NCBI GenBank assembly: GCA_022360735.1
Contig: JAKSCF010000038.1
Coordinates: forward strand, 1-8,586
Origin: Clostridia bacterium
GTDB lineage: Bacteria > Bacillota_A > Clostridia > Peptostreptococcales > JAAYPU01
Length of the DNA: 8,586 nt
Direction of reading: 5' to 3'
A program made the position numbers and the translations under genes. The notes under the pieces are model-generated. The model saw only the letters and a list, made by a program, of their open reading frames with translations. It had not been told where the DNA came from and searched no databases. Below are positions 1-6,702 of the stretch, piece after piece. The stretch's first letter is position 1, and every line of letters starts with the position of its first letter.

Positions 1-145
1 ATTGAGGGTCAATAGAGCTTGGCTCAGATGCCAAATTGAATTTTAATAGCATTTTGCCAGAATCTAAGGATTAGTTATTACTGCATCCTGAAAATGAAAA
101 AAAGATTAATAAAAAAACAAGCAATAGGATGATTGGTCTTTTCAT
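1..145 (-). pseudogene. oppA: oligopeptide-binding lipoprotein (OppA-like, SBP_bac_5) 5' end, interrupted by in-frame TAA; partial
   Basis: The frame opens with ATG at 145 behind a strong GGAGGAG ribosome binding site. It encodes a lipoprotein signal peptide: MKR, a hydrophobic stretch of Leu/Ile/Phe (residues 5-18), then FSGC with the lipidation cysteine at residue 21 and SNN after it. Codon 25 (positions 71-73) is TAA. The same frame then continues open to the window edge as SLDSGKMLLKFNLASEPSSI (residues 26-45) and then DPQ; the NLASEPSSIDPQ stretch is the characteristic start of mature peptide-binding proteins of the OppA/DppA class. Position next to oppBCDF on the same strand fits a cognate extracellular peptide receptor. 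Because the frame is the same before and after the stop, a single nonsense substitution (for example CAA, GAA or AAA to TAA) explains it; an indel does not. Whether the remaining gene is intact beyond the window is unknown. A sequencing error is possible. Confidence 0.8.
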
Positions 146-177
146 TGAACTCCTCCATTATATAATTCTTAATAAGC

Positions 178-205
178 TTTATATTCTATTCGACAAATTA
201 CTCAA
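178..205 (-). promoter_or_regulatory. probable sigma-A promoter of the oppA-like gene
   Basis: On the minus strand TTGAGT (205-200) is followed after 16 bases by TATAAA (183-178). It lies downstream of the opp terminator and about 30 bases before the GGAGGAG ribosome binding site of the oppA-like frame. Its position suggests that the binding protein gene is transcribed separately from the transporter genes. Neither box is a perfect match, so this is moderate evidence only. Confidence 0.4.
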
Positions 206-216
206 TGTTCCTTCAT

Positions 217-247
217 AAAAAAATAAAAATTTGCCAATTGGCAAATT
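217..247 (-). terminator. Rho-independent terminator after oppF
   Basis: A perfect palindrome at 228-247 (8-bp arms AATTTGCC / GGCAAATT around AATT) is followed, reading the minus strand, by a T-rich run TTTATTTTTTT. It lies about 55 bases after the oppF stop codon and ends the oppBCDF unit before the oppA-like frame. On the plus strand there is no T-tract after the palindrome, so it acts one way. The 248-300 stretch is AT-rich 3' untranslated sequence with nothing else recognisable. Confidence 0.85.
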
Positions 248-300
248 ATTACAGTAACATTTTATATTTTTTCTATATTTTAACTTTTAGTATTAACTAT

Positions 301-1275
301 TTAAATCTTATGACAAGCAACAAAATGGTTAGCAGATATCTCTTTCAATTCAGGTTCTTGTTCCATGCATAAAGAATCTGCATATGGACATCTGGTTCTA
401 AATCTGCAGCCATAGCCAATTTCTTCTAAAGAAACGATGCCCTCACTTTTTATATTTTTTTGACTTATTCCCATTCTAGGGTCCGGTACAAGGATGGACG
501 AAATGAGAGCCTTTGTATACGGATGAACCGGATGGTGGTATAGTTCTTCACAATCAGCCATTTCAACAATTTTTCCATGAACCATGACACCGATTTTATC
601 AGAAATGTACTTAACCATAAGCAAGTCATGTGCAATAAATAAATAGGTTAAATTCATATTTTCTTGAAGTTTTATCAACATATTAACGATCTGAGCCTGC
701 ACCGATACATCTAATGCCGATAATGGCTCATCACAAATGACCAATTGCGGCCTTACGGCCAAGGCTCTGGCTATTCCTATTCGTTGTCGCTGTCCACCGC
801 TAAATTCATGGGGGTATTGTAAAGCGTTATAAGGTTTTAGTCCTACTTTAACAAGCATTTCATTAACTTGCTCTTTTTTTGAGAGACCATTACCAAGCTG
901 ATGAATTTCCAGTGCTTCTCCAATAATATCTCCTGCCGTCATTTTAGGGTTCAATGACCCATAAGGGTCCTGAAATATCATTTGAGCATTTTTTCGAAAG
1001 TTAATAAGCCCCTTTTTATTCAGGTCGCTTACCCGCTGACCATCAAACCAAATTTCTCCATCTGTAGGAGGATACAGTCTTAGGATGGTTCTCGCAACAG
1101 TTGATTTTCCACAGCCTGATTCTCCTATAATACCCATAGTCTGCCCCTTATCAATACTAAAGGAAACATCATCAACTGCTTTTATCAACTGCTTTTTTGA
1201 AAAAAGCCGTCCTTTATTATGGAAATATTTTTTCAATTTTTTTATTTCAAGCAACGGTAAATATTCCAACGTCAT
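301..1275 (-). CDS. oppF: oligopeptide/dipeptide ABC transporter ATP-binding protein, OppF/AppF type
   Basis: One of the two cytoplasmic ATPases that power the peptide importer. The 324-residue protein has all nucleotide-binding motifs intact: Walker A GESGCGKST (51-59), Q-loop Gln102 in IFQDP, signature FSGGQRQR (158-165), Walker B LVICDE (178-183) and switch His216. The C-terminal extension carries the oligopeptide-transporter region with HPYTKAL (251-257) and four cysteines (290, 296, 303, 321), the spacing seen in DppD/OppD-type subunits reported to hold a [4Fe-4S] cluster. Length is normal for OppF. The start ATG has AGGGGGA upstream and lies 11 bases after the oppD stop, so it is translated from the same mRNA. 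It is the last gene before the terminator at 228-247. The substrate is inferred from family only; dipeptides, oligopeptides or, less likely, nickel are possible. Confidence 0.95.
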   Translation of the reverse strand: MTLEYLPLLEIKKLKKYFHNKGRLFSKKQLIKAVDDVSFSIDKGQTMGIIGESGCGKSTVARTILRLYPPTDGEIWFDGQRVSDLNKKGLINFRKNAQMIFQDPYGSLNPKMTAGDIIGEALEIHQLGNGLSKKEQVNEMLVKVGLKPYNALQYPHEFSGGQRQRIGIARALAVRPQLVICDEPLSALDVSVQAQIVNMLIKLQENMNLTYLFIAHDLLMVKYISDKIGVMVHGKIVEMADCEELYHHPVHPYTKALISSILVPDPRMGISQKNIKSEGIVSLEEIGYGCRFRTRCPYADSLCMEQEPELKEISANHFVACHKI

Positions 1276-1286
1276 AAAAGTTCCCC

Positions 1287-2276
1287 CTAAATACGCCTGG
1301 GTGAATCAGGATGCAGCAACCAGCACATGGCATAACGGCGGTCGGAAATTCTAAAATACTCCGGTGTTTTTTTAACACAAATATTCATAGCATATGGACA
1401 TCTGGGCATGAAAGGACACCCGTCTTGGGGATTCAGCATATTAGGCGTTTCGCCTTCTATAGCCGCTAATTTTGATCCTTTCCCTGTAGTATCATTAGGG
1501 ATAGATTCCAATAAGCCTTTTGTATAGGGATGTCTGGGATGATTAAAGATTTCCTCGGTCTCTCCCTCTTCCATAATCATACCCCCATACATAACCATCG
1601 TTCTATTACATGTATTCGCAACCACGCCTAAATCATGGCTAATGAGCAGCATGGACATATCTTCATTTTGCTTTAAATCCTTTAAGAGTCCTAATATTTG
1701 AACTTGGACCGTGGCATCCAATGCAGATGTGGGCTCATCTGCTATTAATAGTAAAGGTTTTAAAGATAAAGCCATAGCAATAGAAGCTTTTTGACAAAGC
1801 CCTCCGCTTAACTCATGGGGGTACATCTTTAAGACTTCTTTCCCGGATTGGATACCTACTAGCGAAAGCATACTCATAGCTAAACGATACCCTTCCTTTT
1901 TATTCATTTTCTGATGAGCTGATAAAAATTCTATAAACTGGTTGCCAATGGTAAACAAAGGATTTAATGATGCTTTAGGATTTTGAAAAACCATAGAAAT
2001 TTGACTGCCTCTCAAAGGTCGAATTTGCTTTTCTGTCATTGCCAACAAATCTTTCCCTTTGAAGATCACTTCACCTTGCATGATTTTCCCTGAATGGTCC
2101 AAAAGCTTCATGATAGAAAGAGCCAATGCACTTTTCCCACTGCCTGACTCTCCTACAACCCCTATTGTCTCTCCTTTTTGAAGATTAAAGGAAACATCTC
2201 TTACAGCTTGTACATTTCCCAGATAAGTACAATAGTAAGTGACTAAGTGATTGACCTGTAATAAAGGATGTGTCAT
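1287..2276 (-). CDS. oppD: oligopeptide/dipeptide ABC transporter ATP-binding protein, OppD type
   Basis: Second ATPase of the peptide importer, 329 residues. I start it at the ATG at 2276: GGAGG sits at ideal spacing before it and it overlaps the oppC stop as ATGA. A longer version would need a TTG at 2288 that lies inside that ribosome binding site. Motifs: Walker A GESGSGKSA (42-50), Q-loop Gln98 in VFQNP, LSGG signature (156-159), Walker B LLLIADE (175-181), switch His214. The C-terminal region has HPYTKGL and cysteines 287, 293, 300 and 318, as in OppF. An oddity: the residues after LSGG are LCQKASIAMAL, where OppD proteins usually have MRQRVMIAMAL, so an arginine of the extended signature is replaced by Cys161 and the next by Lys163. 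The LSGG core is intact, so the gene is probably functional. It is translationally coupled to oppC. Confidence 0.95.
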   Translation of the reverse strand: MTHPLLQVNHLVTYYCTYLGNVQAVRDVSFNLQKGETIGVVGESGSGKSALALSIMKLLDHSGKIMQGEVIFKGKDLLAMTEKQIRPLRGSQISMVFQNPKASLNPLFTIGNQFIEFLSAHQKMNKKEGYRLAMSMLSLVGIQSGKEVLKMYPHELSGGLCQKASIAMALSLKPLLLIADEPTSALDATVQVQILGLLKDLKQNEDMSMLLISHDLGVVANTCNRTMVMYGGMIMEEGETEEIFNHPRHPYTKGLLESIPNDTTGKGSKLAAIEGETPNMLNPQDGCPFMPRCPYAMNICVKKTPEYFRISDRRYAMCWLLHPDSPRRI

Positions 2277-3202
2277 ATTCGCCTCCAATTAACCTTCTTT
2301 ATATCCAATATATCCCTAAGCCCATCTCCTAAGAGGTTAAATCCAATAATCGTTATGCATATTCCAAGTGAAGGAAAGAACAGTTGATAAGGGTACGACC
2401 TTATTCCGCCTATAGCATCATACACCAATACGCCCCATGACGCCTTGGGTATTTCAACACCAACACCTATAAAGCTTAAGAAGGATTCAATAAAGATGGC
2501 TTCAGGGATTACCAGAGTTGTCGTTACAATAATGGTACCCAAAATATTAGGAAGCAGATGCTTGGTAATGATTCTCAAAGAGCCGGCACCTAATGCTTTA
2601 GATGCATAAATAAATTCCTGTTCCTTTAGACTTATGATTTGAGATCGAACAATTCTTGCCATTGGAATCCAGTATATGCTCCCAATGGCTATAACCATAG
2701 TCGTAATACCTGGTTTTAGTATCAAGCTTAAAAGTATGACATACAAAACCAAGGGAATCGTTCCTATTATATTAATAATCTGCATCATGATTCGATCTAA
2801 AAGTCCTCCAAAATATCCTGATAGGCCGCCATAAATACATCCTAAAACGCAAACGATACATGCTGAAAGGATGCCAACAACTAAAGAGACTCTTGCACCG
2901 TATAATACTCGTATAAACAAATCTCGACCTACCCCGTCCGTTCCAAACCAATGCGCCATATTGGGAGGTTGATTTGTATTCATTAAATTCTGCTGCAAAT
3001 AAGAATACTCCGTTAATTTAGGACCAACTAACGCAAATAAAGCAATAAAAAAAAGCATCGCCACCCCTGCCACAGCCTTTTTATTGGTTTTAAAACGCAT
3101 ATAAAATCCTTTTATTCTAGGTAATTTATCCTCAATATTAGACTCTGCATGTCTGTCTTTTATACTCACAGGCTCCCAAAGATTTTCAATAGCCTTTTCC
3201 AT
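2273..3202 (-). CDS. oppC: peptide ABC transporter permease, OppC/DppC type
   Basis: One of the two membrane subunits forming the peptide translocation pore, 309 residues. The N-terminal cytoplasmic tail (1-40) leads into a first membrane segment (about 43-60), then the OppC_N-type periplasmic stretch with HWFGTDGVGRDLFIRVLYGA (84-103), which is diagnostic of this subfamily. Five further hydrophobic segments follow (about 105-127, 138-162, 166-182, 221-247, 275-291). The EAA loop that docks on the ATPases is visible at about 198-218 (YASKALGAGSLRIITKHLLP). Length is typical. The start ATG directly abuts the oppB TAA stop (TAAATG) and has GGTGAAGGG upstream. The stop overlaps the oppD start by ATGA. 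All junctions indicate strict translational coupling within the operon. Confidence 0.95.
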   Translation of the reverse strand: MEKAIENLWEPVSIKDRHAESNIEDKLPRIKGFYMRFKTNKKAVAGVAMLFFIALFALVGPKLTEYSYLQQNLMNTNQPPNMAHWFGTDGVGRDLFIRVLYGARVSLVVGILSACIVCVLGCIYGGLSGYFGGLLDRIMMQIINIIGTIPLVLYVILLSLILKPGITTMVIAIGSIYWIPMARIVRSQIISLKEQEFIYASKALGAGSLRIITKHLLPNILGTIIVTTTLVIPEAIFIESFLSFIGVGVEIPKASWGVLVYDAIGGIRSYPYQLFFPSLGICITIIGFNLLGDGLRDILDIKKVNWRRI

Positions 3203-4141
3203 TTACCCTTCACCTCTTAACTCATTTTGAAGCTTAATTCTAGGATCTATCAGGCTATATACCAGATCAGCAATGAATAACATTAAAAAAAGAATTAGAG
3301 CATAAATCGCAGTCGCTCCTATGACTACGGTATAATCCCTATTTCCTACACTTTCAACAAACATGCTCCCCATCCCAGGAATTGAGAAAATATTTTCTGC
3401 AATAAAAGACCCGGTTAAAATCGTTGCAATAGTTGGAGTTAAATATGCCATAGTAGGGATTAAGGTATTTGTAAACGCATGTTTAAATAAAATTCTGTAC
3501 TCTGTTAAGCCTCTTGCTCTTGCAGCTTTTATATAATCTTCTTGAAGAATCTCTAACATATTAGAACGTATTAATCTGGAAACATACGCCAAAGAAAAGC
3601 TTCCTATTGTGATGACAGGTCCAATATAGTGCTTCCATGTTTTTAGATCATGAGTCGGTATCCAGTGTAATCTAGAACCAAAAATATAGATTATTAATAT
3701 TCCCAATATAAAACTTGGGATGGTGATACCTAAAGTCGTAACAGCCATAATCAGTCGATCTTGCCATCTATTATGTTTAAAGGAAGACAAAACGCCCAAA
3801 GGAAAACCTATTAAAACAATATATAGTAAAGTGACCATACCGACTTTTGCCGAGTTAGGAAAGCCTGAATGAATTAATTCGTTTACAGAAAAGCCGATTT
3901 TTCGATAGGAAGGTCCTAACTTAAGCTTTAAAAAATCCTTCATATAACAAAAGTATTGGACAACAATAGAATCATTCAGGTGATACTTTTCTTCTATTGC
4001 AGCCTGTATAGGTTCAGGTAATGCCTTTTCTCGAGAAAACGGTCCTCCGGGCATGGCATGGAGTAATACAAATGTTATGGTAATAACAGTAATAAGCCCA
4101 AATACTATCCCCAACATTCTCTTGATCAAATACTTTCCCAT
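3203..4141 (-). CDS. oppB: peptide ABC transporter permease, OppB/DppB type
   Basis: First gene of the importer and partner permease of OppC. I choose the ATG at 4141 (312 residues) because AGGAG lies just before it and the product starts MGKYLIKRML, the usual OppB opening. The upstream ATG at 4174 has no ribosome binding site. Membrane segments are seen at about 9-29, 100-120, 131-155, 173-190, 225-250 and 275-297. The EAA loop is EDYIKAARARGLTEYRILFK (201-220), and the C-terminus carries the family motif YSLIDPRI (295-302). The large external loop between the first two segments includes LGPSYRK, close to the usual LGxSYRx motif. Length is normal. It is preceded by a 120-bp gap after the YibE/F gene containing a likely promoter, so opp is probably its own unit, although no terminator separates the two. 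Confidence 0.95.
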   Translation of the reverse strand: MGKYLIKRMLGIVFGLITVITITFVLLHAMPGGPFSREKALPEPIQAAIEEKYHLNDSIVVQYFCYMKDFLKLKLGPSYRKIGFSVNELIHSGFPNSAKVGMVTLLYIVLIGFPLGVLSSFKHNRWQDRLIMAVTTLGITIPSFILGILIIYIFGSRLHWIPTHDLKTWKHYIGPVITIGSFSLAYVSRLIRSNMLEILQEDYIKAARARGLTEYRILFKHAFTNTLIPTMAYLTPTIATILTGSFIAENIFSIPGMGSMFVESVGNRDYTVVIGATAIYALILFLMLFIADLVYSLIDPRIKLQNELRGEG

Positions 4142-4191
4142 ATTAACTCCTAGATTTTTAATTAACCTTTCCATAGTATTGGTAATATTAT

Positions 4192-4219
4192 TTTATAGCA
4201 TGTCATTATTAAAGTAAAA
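4192..4219 (-). promoter_or_regulatory. probable promoter of the opp operon (extended -10)
   Basis: Minus-strand TTTTAC (4219-4214), 16-base spacer, then TATAAA (4197-4192) preceded by TGC, which gives an extended -10 motif (TGnTATAAA). The predicted start near 4185 leaves a leader of about 44 bases to the oppB ATG with its AGGAG site. The -35 box is weak; the extended -10 may compensate. No repressor operator is obvious around it. The rest of the 4142-4261 gap holds nothing else recognisable. Confidence 0.45.
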
Positions 4220-4261
4220 CCTTTTGTATATGCAGTTCAAACCATATTATAAGTACTTGTT

Positions 4262-5437
4262 CTATCCTATCGCTTTATTTCCCTTGTCTTTATATTCCTC
4301 AATCATTCCTGCTACAAAAGCTGTAATAGGTACAGTAGCTACAATGCCAATACTCCCAGCAACAGCCCTCAATATTTCAGTGGATATGGCATCCCAATTA
4401 ACCACTTCGGAAAATGGTGTTTGATAAGCCACCAACAAAAGCATTAAATGTAATGACCCTCCTGCATAAGCCAATATAAGCGTATTGGCCATAGTTGCCA
4501 TAGTATCTCTTCCTACATTCATGCCTGCTTTAATAAGATCCAAATGTTTAATATTAGGACTGTTTTCTTTGATCTCATGCATTGCAGAAGCAATTGACAT
4601 CCCTACATCCATTGTAGCTCCCATAGTCCCTATAATAATACCGGCAAACAATAGACCTTTAAAGTCGAACGCTATATTTTGCGGTATGTACATCAACATT
4701 TGAGCTTCTTGATCTCCAAATCCGGTTAATTTAGCCAGTGTCCCTATTACCATCGCTATAATTCCGGCACAAACCACTCCACCTGAAGTTCCTATCATTG
4801 CTGATAAAGATTTTTTATTAAAACCACTGATAATAAGCATGGTAGAACATATTACTATGACACAAACACCAACAGATATAAAAACAGGGTCCATCCCTTT
4901 CAAGATTGCAGGCAGCAATATTTTGACAACACCAATGGCTGTAAGTAATAAGGATAATATAGCTTTCAGACCTTTCATTCTACCTACTAACAGTAACATT
5001 GCAAAAAAACCTATAACCAAATAAAACAGATATTTATCCCGTGCGATTTCAGCTACAGCTGCATGAATCACTTCACCATTTTCGTCTTCTTCCAGATATA
5101 ATAAGACTTCATCCCCTTCATCTAATTGAATAAATTTATATTGATCATCCAATCCGTAGTTCAGCTCGTATTCCGCTAATAAAGTCTCCCCTTTATGCGG
5201 CCCTTTTATAATATGTGTCTTTACAATCTGGACATGAAATTCAAAACTTCCTCCGGAATAGGTGGTTTGTCTGTTTTGTTCTGTTAGCACCTCTATAACT
5301 TTTCCTCTTGAATACGGTACGCTATTCAAATCAACAGGTTCTTCCGTTCCTGTATTCTCTACCATTTTCCAAAATATAAAACCACTCACAGCAACTATAA
5401 ATATAGCAATAAAAGTCATCATCTTCTTTTTGTCCAT
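4262..5437 (-). CDS. YibE/F family membrane protein
   Basis: A 391-residue integral membrane protein of the YibE/F family (Pfam YibE_F), whose biochemical function is not established. Layout: one N-terminal membrane segment (6-24), a hydrophilic, probably extracellular domain (about 25-134, acidic near 105-121), then seven hydrophobic segments at about 135-151, 157-178, 184-204, 212-235, 260-280, 314-338 and 357-379. Family landmarks are GATMDVGMSIASAM (273-286) and GMNVGRDTMATMANTLILAY (305-324) followed by AGGSL. In some bacteria YibE and YibF are separate; here one chain carries an N-terminal domain plus the membrane core. GGAGG lies 8 bases before the ATG, and a good promoter lies about 50 bases upstream. 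It sits between opp and the fur/HD-GYP unit with its own promoter, so a link to peptide uptake is only positional. Confidence 0.9.
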   Translation of the reverse strand: MDKKKMMTFIAIFIVAVSGFIFWKMVENTGTEEPVDLNSVPYSRGKVIEVLTEQNRQTTYSGGSFEFHVQIVKTHIIKGPHKGETLLAEYELNYGLDDQYKFIQLDEGDEVLLYLEEDENGEVIHAAVAEIARDKYLFYLVIGFFAMLLLVGRMKGLKAILSLLLTAIGVVKILLPAILKGMDPVFISVGVCVIVICSTMLIISGFNKKSLSAMIGTSGGVVCAGIIAMVIGTLAKLTGFGDQEAQMLMYIPQNIAFDFKGLLFAGIIIGTMGATMDVGMSIASAMHEIKENSPNIKHLDLIKAGMNVGRDTMATMANTLILAYAGGSLHLMLLLVAYQTPFSEVVNWDAISTEILRAVAGSIGIVATVPITAFVAGMIEEYKDKGNKAIG

Positions 5438-5487
5438 TATATATCCTCCAACAGTTCTACAACATTATTAAGCATACTACTTATTAC

Positions 5488-5515
5488 ATTATATCTAAGA
5501 TTGTCCAATGGTAAA
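5488..5515 (-). promoter_or_regulatory. probable sigma-A promoter of the YibE/F gene
   Basis: Minus-strand TTTACC (5515-5510), 16-base spacer, perfect TATAAT (5493-5488). The predicted start near 5481 gives a leader of about 44 bases to the YibE/F ATG at 5437. It lies downstream of the GC-rich structured element at 5537-5620, so that element need not be part of the YibE/F mRNA. Confidence 0.5.
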
Positions 5516-5536
5516 AGAATGTTATACAAAAAAGTA

Positions 5537-5620
5537 TATATAAAAAGTGGCTATCGCAGTCTGAGCACCCTCCTTAATCGGCAAAGGGGCATCCCCTCTG
5601 CACTCCCCCCTTTTTATATA
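5537..5620. ncRNA. unassigned GC-rich structured element, candidate small RNA or leader
   Basis: An 11-bp perfect closing stem (TATATAAAAAG at 5537-5547, CTTTTTATATA at 5610-5620) encloses 62 bases that are about 60% GC in a very AT-rich gap. Inside, reading the minus strand, AGAGGGG-ATG-CCCCTTT folds as a 7-bp hairpin with a 3-base loop, and GAGTGC can pair with GTGCTC around it with two wobble pairs. A minus transcript could start from TTGGTT-17-TATAAT (5669-5641) and end at a T6 run (5533-5528). A plus transcript could start from TTGTCC-16-TATACA (5501-5528) and end in the TTTTT of the closing arm; it would be C-rich (CACCCTCC, CTCCCCCC), like Gram-positive sRNAs that target ribosome binding sites. 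I compared it from memory with common riboswitch, T-box, SRP, 6S and c-di-GMP motifs and found no match. Strand and function are open. Confidence 0.4.
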
Positions 5621-5653
5621 ATAGAAAATCGATATTTCCTATTATATAAAAAG
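5610..5653. repeat. 15-bp perfect inverted repeat
   Basis: CTTTTTATATAATAG (5610-5624) and its exact complement CTATTATATAAAAAG (5639-5653) flank a 14-base centre that can itself pair (AAAT / ATTT around CGAT). The left arm is also one side of the closing stem of the GC-rich element, and the right arm is the T-tract of the HD-GYP terminator. The two structures compete for the same bases. Confidence 0.8.
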
Positions 5654-5684
5654 ATACACACTAAACCAATGATTAGTGTGTATC
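5644..5684 (-). terminator. Rho-independent terminator of the fur-HD-GYP operon
   Basis: A 12-bp perfect stem (GATACACACTAA and its complement, 5653-5664 with 5673-5684) with an 8-base loop is followed on the minus strand by TTTTTATATA. It begins about 30 bases after the HD-GYP stop. The plus strand has no T-tract after the hairpin, so it is directional. Confidence 0.9.
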
Positions 5685-5712
5685 AACATATGTATATATT
5701 ATGTATATGTGG

Positions 5713-6375
5713 TTAGCAACTTTTTATTTTATCTGAAAGTTTATGAAAATTAGATATATTCTCAGCATTGCCATATCTTTCTCGCCATAAATCCCAGACT
5801 TTATGTTCTTCTATTATCTTAACAACGTAAGGATCAAACTGAATATATTTATTTAATGATACTTCAATTTGACATTCCTTCCACGTCATGGCTTTCCTAT
5901 ACGGCCTTTCCGAAACCATTGCATCTACTGCATCCGCTACCGCAATAATTCTTGACCCAAAAGGAATCCTATCTGCTCTCAAGCCACTGGGATAACCTTT
6001 TCCATCCCATCTCTCATGATGGTGTAATACCATTAATGCAATTTTTTTTAGACCTTTTGATTTATTTAATATATTATAACCTATTTCAGGGTGCAGCTGT
6101 ATTTGTGCCCATTCATAAGGTGACAGTTTACCCTTTTTATTTAAAATACTTTCAGGTATGCCTATCTTCCCAATATCATGAAGATGAGCCGCCATATGAA
6201 CATCGGATAACTGTTTTCCACGAAGCCCTATGGCTCTTGCAATGTCATAAGACATATCACCTACTCGCGACGAATGTCCGGCTATATAATCATCCCTTGC
6301 TTCAAGTGCTGTTACTAAACAATCTATGACATCATGATAATCTTCGTGAAACACCTTTCTTATCATTTGCAGCAT
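5713..6375 (-). CDS. stand-alone HD-GYP domain phosphohydrolase (putative c-di-GMP phosphodiesterase)
   Basis: A 220-residue protein made almost wholly of an HD-GYP domain, with no receiver, PAS or membrane segment. I start at the ATG at 6375, which has GGGGGAT at good spacing; a GTG at 6387 would overlap that site. Motifs in order: HSSRV (34-38), the metal-binding pair in HLHDIGKIGIP (64-74, His66-Asp67), His95 in LHPEIGY, HHHERWDGKGYPSGL (118-132, containing GYP 127-129), RIIAVADAVDAM (142-153) and RPYR (157-160). All expected metal and GYP residues are present. HD-GYP proteins typically hydrolyse c-di-GMP and some act on cGAMP; the substrate here is inferred. It is the last gene of the fur unit, 27 bases after DUF2325, so its expression is likely tied to Fur control. 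Confidence 0.9.
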   Translation of the reverse strand: MLQMIRKVFHEDYHDVIDCLVTALEARDDYIAGHSSRVGDMSYDIARAIGLRGKQLSDVHMAAHLHDIGKIGIPESILNKKGKLSPYEWAQIQLHPEIGYNILNKSKGLKKIALMVLHHHERWDGKGYPSGLRADRIPFGSRIIAVADAVDAMVSERPYRKAMTWKECQIEVSLNKYIQFDPYVVKIIEEHKVWDLWRERYGNAENISNFHKLSDKIKSC

Positions 6376-6402
6376 CTTATCCCCCACAATAAAGTTCCAT
6401 AA

Positions 6403-6702
6403 TTACTTTTTGTTTTGATTTAACTTTTCCAGTTCTTTTATAGAGTTTTCAAGTGAAACGCTGCTGCTATTATGACTCCAAACCACAGGGATATTCATTT
6501 TTTTTGCTTTTTTCATGGCTGTTTTAACCATCTTATGGGATACTGTTTTTGTAAACATGACAAAAGCATCCGGTGTTCCCATAATTTTTTCAAATTTAGC
6601 CGGCATATGCGTATAAACCTTTGCTTGATGTCCATACTCCGAACAAATAGCTTTATATTTTCGCTCCATTCTTTCATGGCCCCCAACTACAACAATACTC
6701 AT
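6403..6702 (-). CDS. DUF2325 family protein
   Basis: A small 99-residue cytoplasmic protein of the DUF2325 family, with no established function. The start MSIVVVGGHERMERKYKAIC is the family signature: a beta strand, a glycine turn and a conserved Arg/Tyr/Cys helix. The core looks like a small Rossmann-like fold with VVW and SHNSSS near residues 73-81. The C-terminus is a lysine-rich helix (85-99). The ATG overlaps the stop of the upstream micro-gene (ATGA), and its ribosome binding site AAAGGAGG lies inside that gene, so translation is coupled. Position directly behind a Fur regulator and a metal-site micro-protein suggests a role in iron or redox physiology, but this is inference. Confidence 0.9.
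   Translation of the reverse strand: MSIVVVGGHERMERKYKAICSEYGHQAKVYTHMPAKFEKIMGTPDAFVMFTKTVSHKMVKTAMKKAKKMNIPVVWSHNSSSVSLENSIKELEKLNQNKK

Noticed and set aside
71..73. Recoding (selenocysteine, pyrrolysine or code change) at the oppA stop
   Set aside because: The codon is TAA, not TGA or TAG, and TAA ends other genes in this window; a nonsense substitution is simpler.
5537..5620. c-di-GMP riboswitch next to the HD-GYP gene
   Set aside because: I looked for the conserved class I and class II core sequences on both strands and did not find them, so the neighbourhood alone does not justify the call.
5537..5653. MITE or insertion-sequence remnant
   Set aside because: The inverted repeats are internal and AT-rich, with no flanking target duplication or transposase fragment that I can see. 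A genome-wide repeat search could reopen this.
5501..5716. Plus-strand frame of 71 codons across the 5438-5712 gap
   Set aside because: It runs through the GC-rich element and the HD-GYP terminator hairpin, has no ribosome binding site, and its product shows no domain. The palindromic structure explains the sequence better.
5952..6329. Open frame of 125 codons on the plus strand across the HD-GYP gene
   Set aside because: It is antisense to a gene with complete HD-GYP motifs, its translation has no recognisable domain, and it lacks a ribosome binding site of the strength seen elsewhere.
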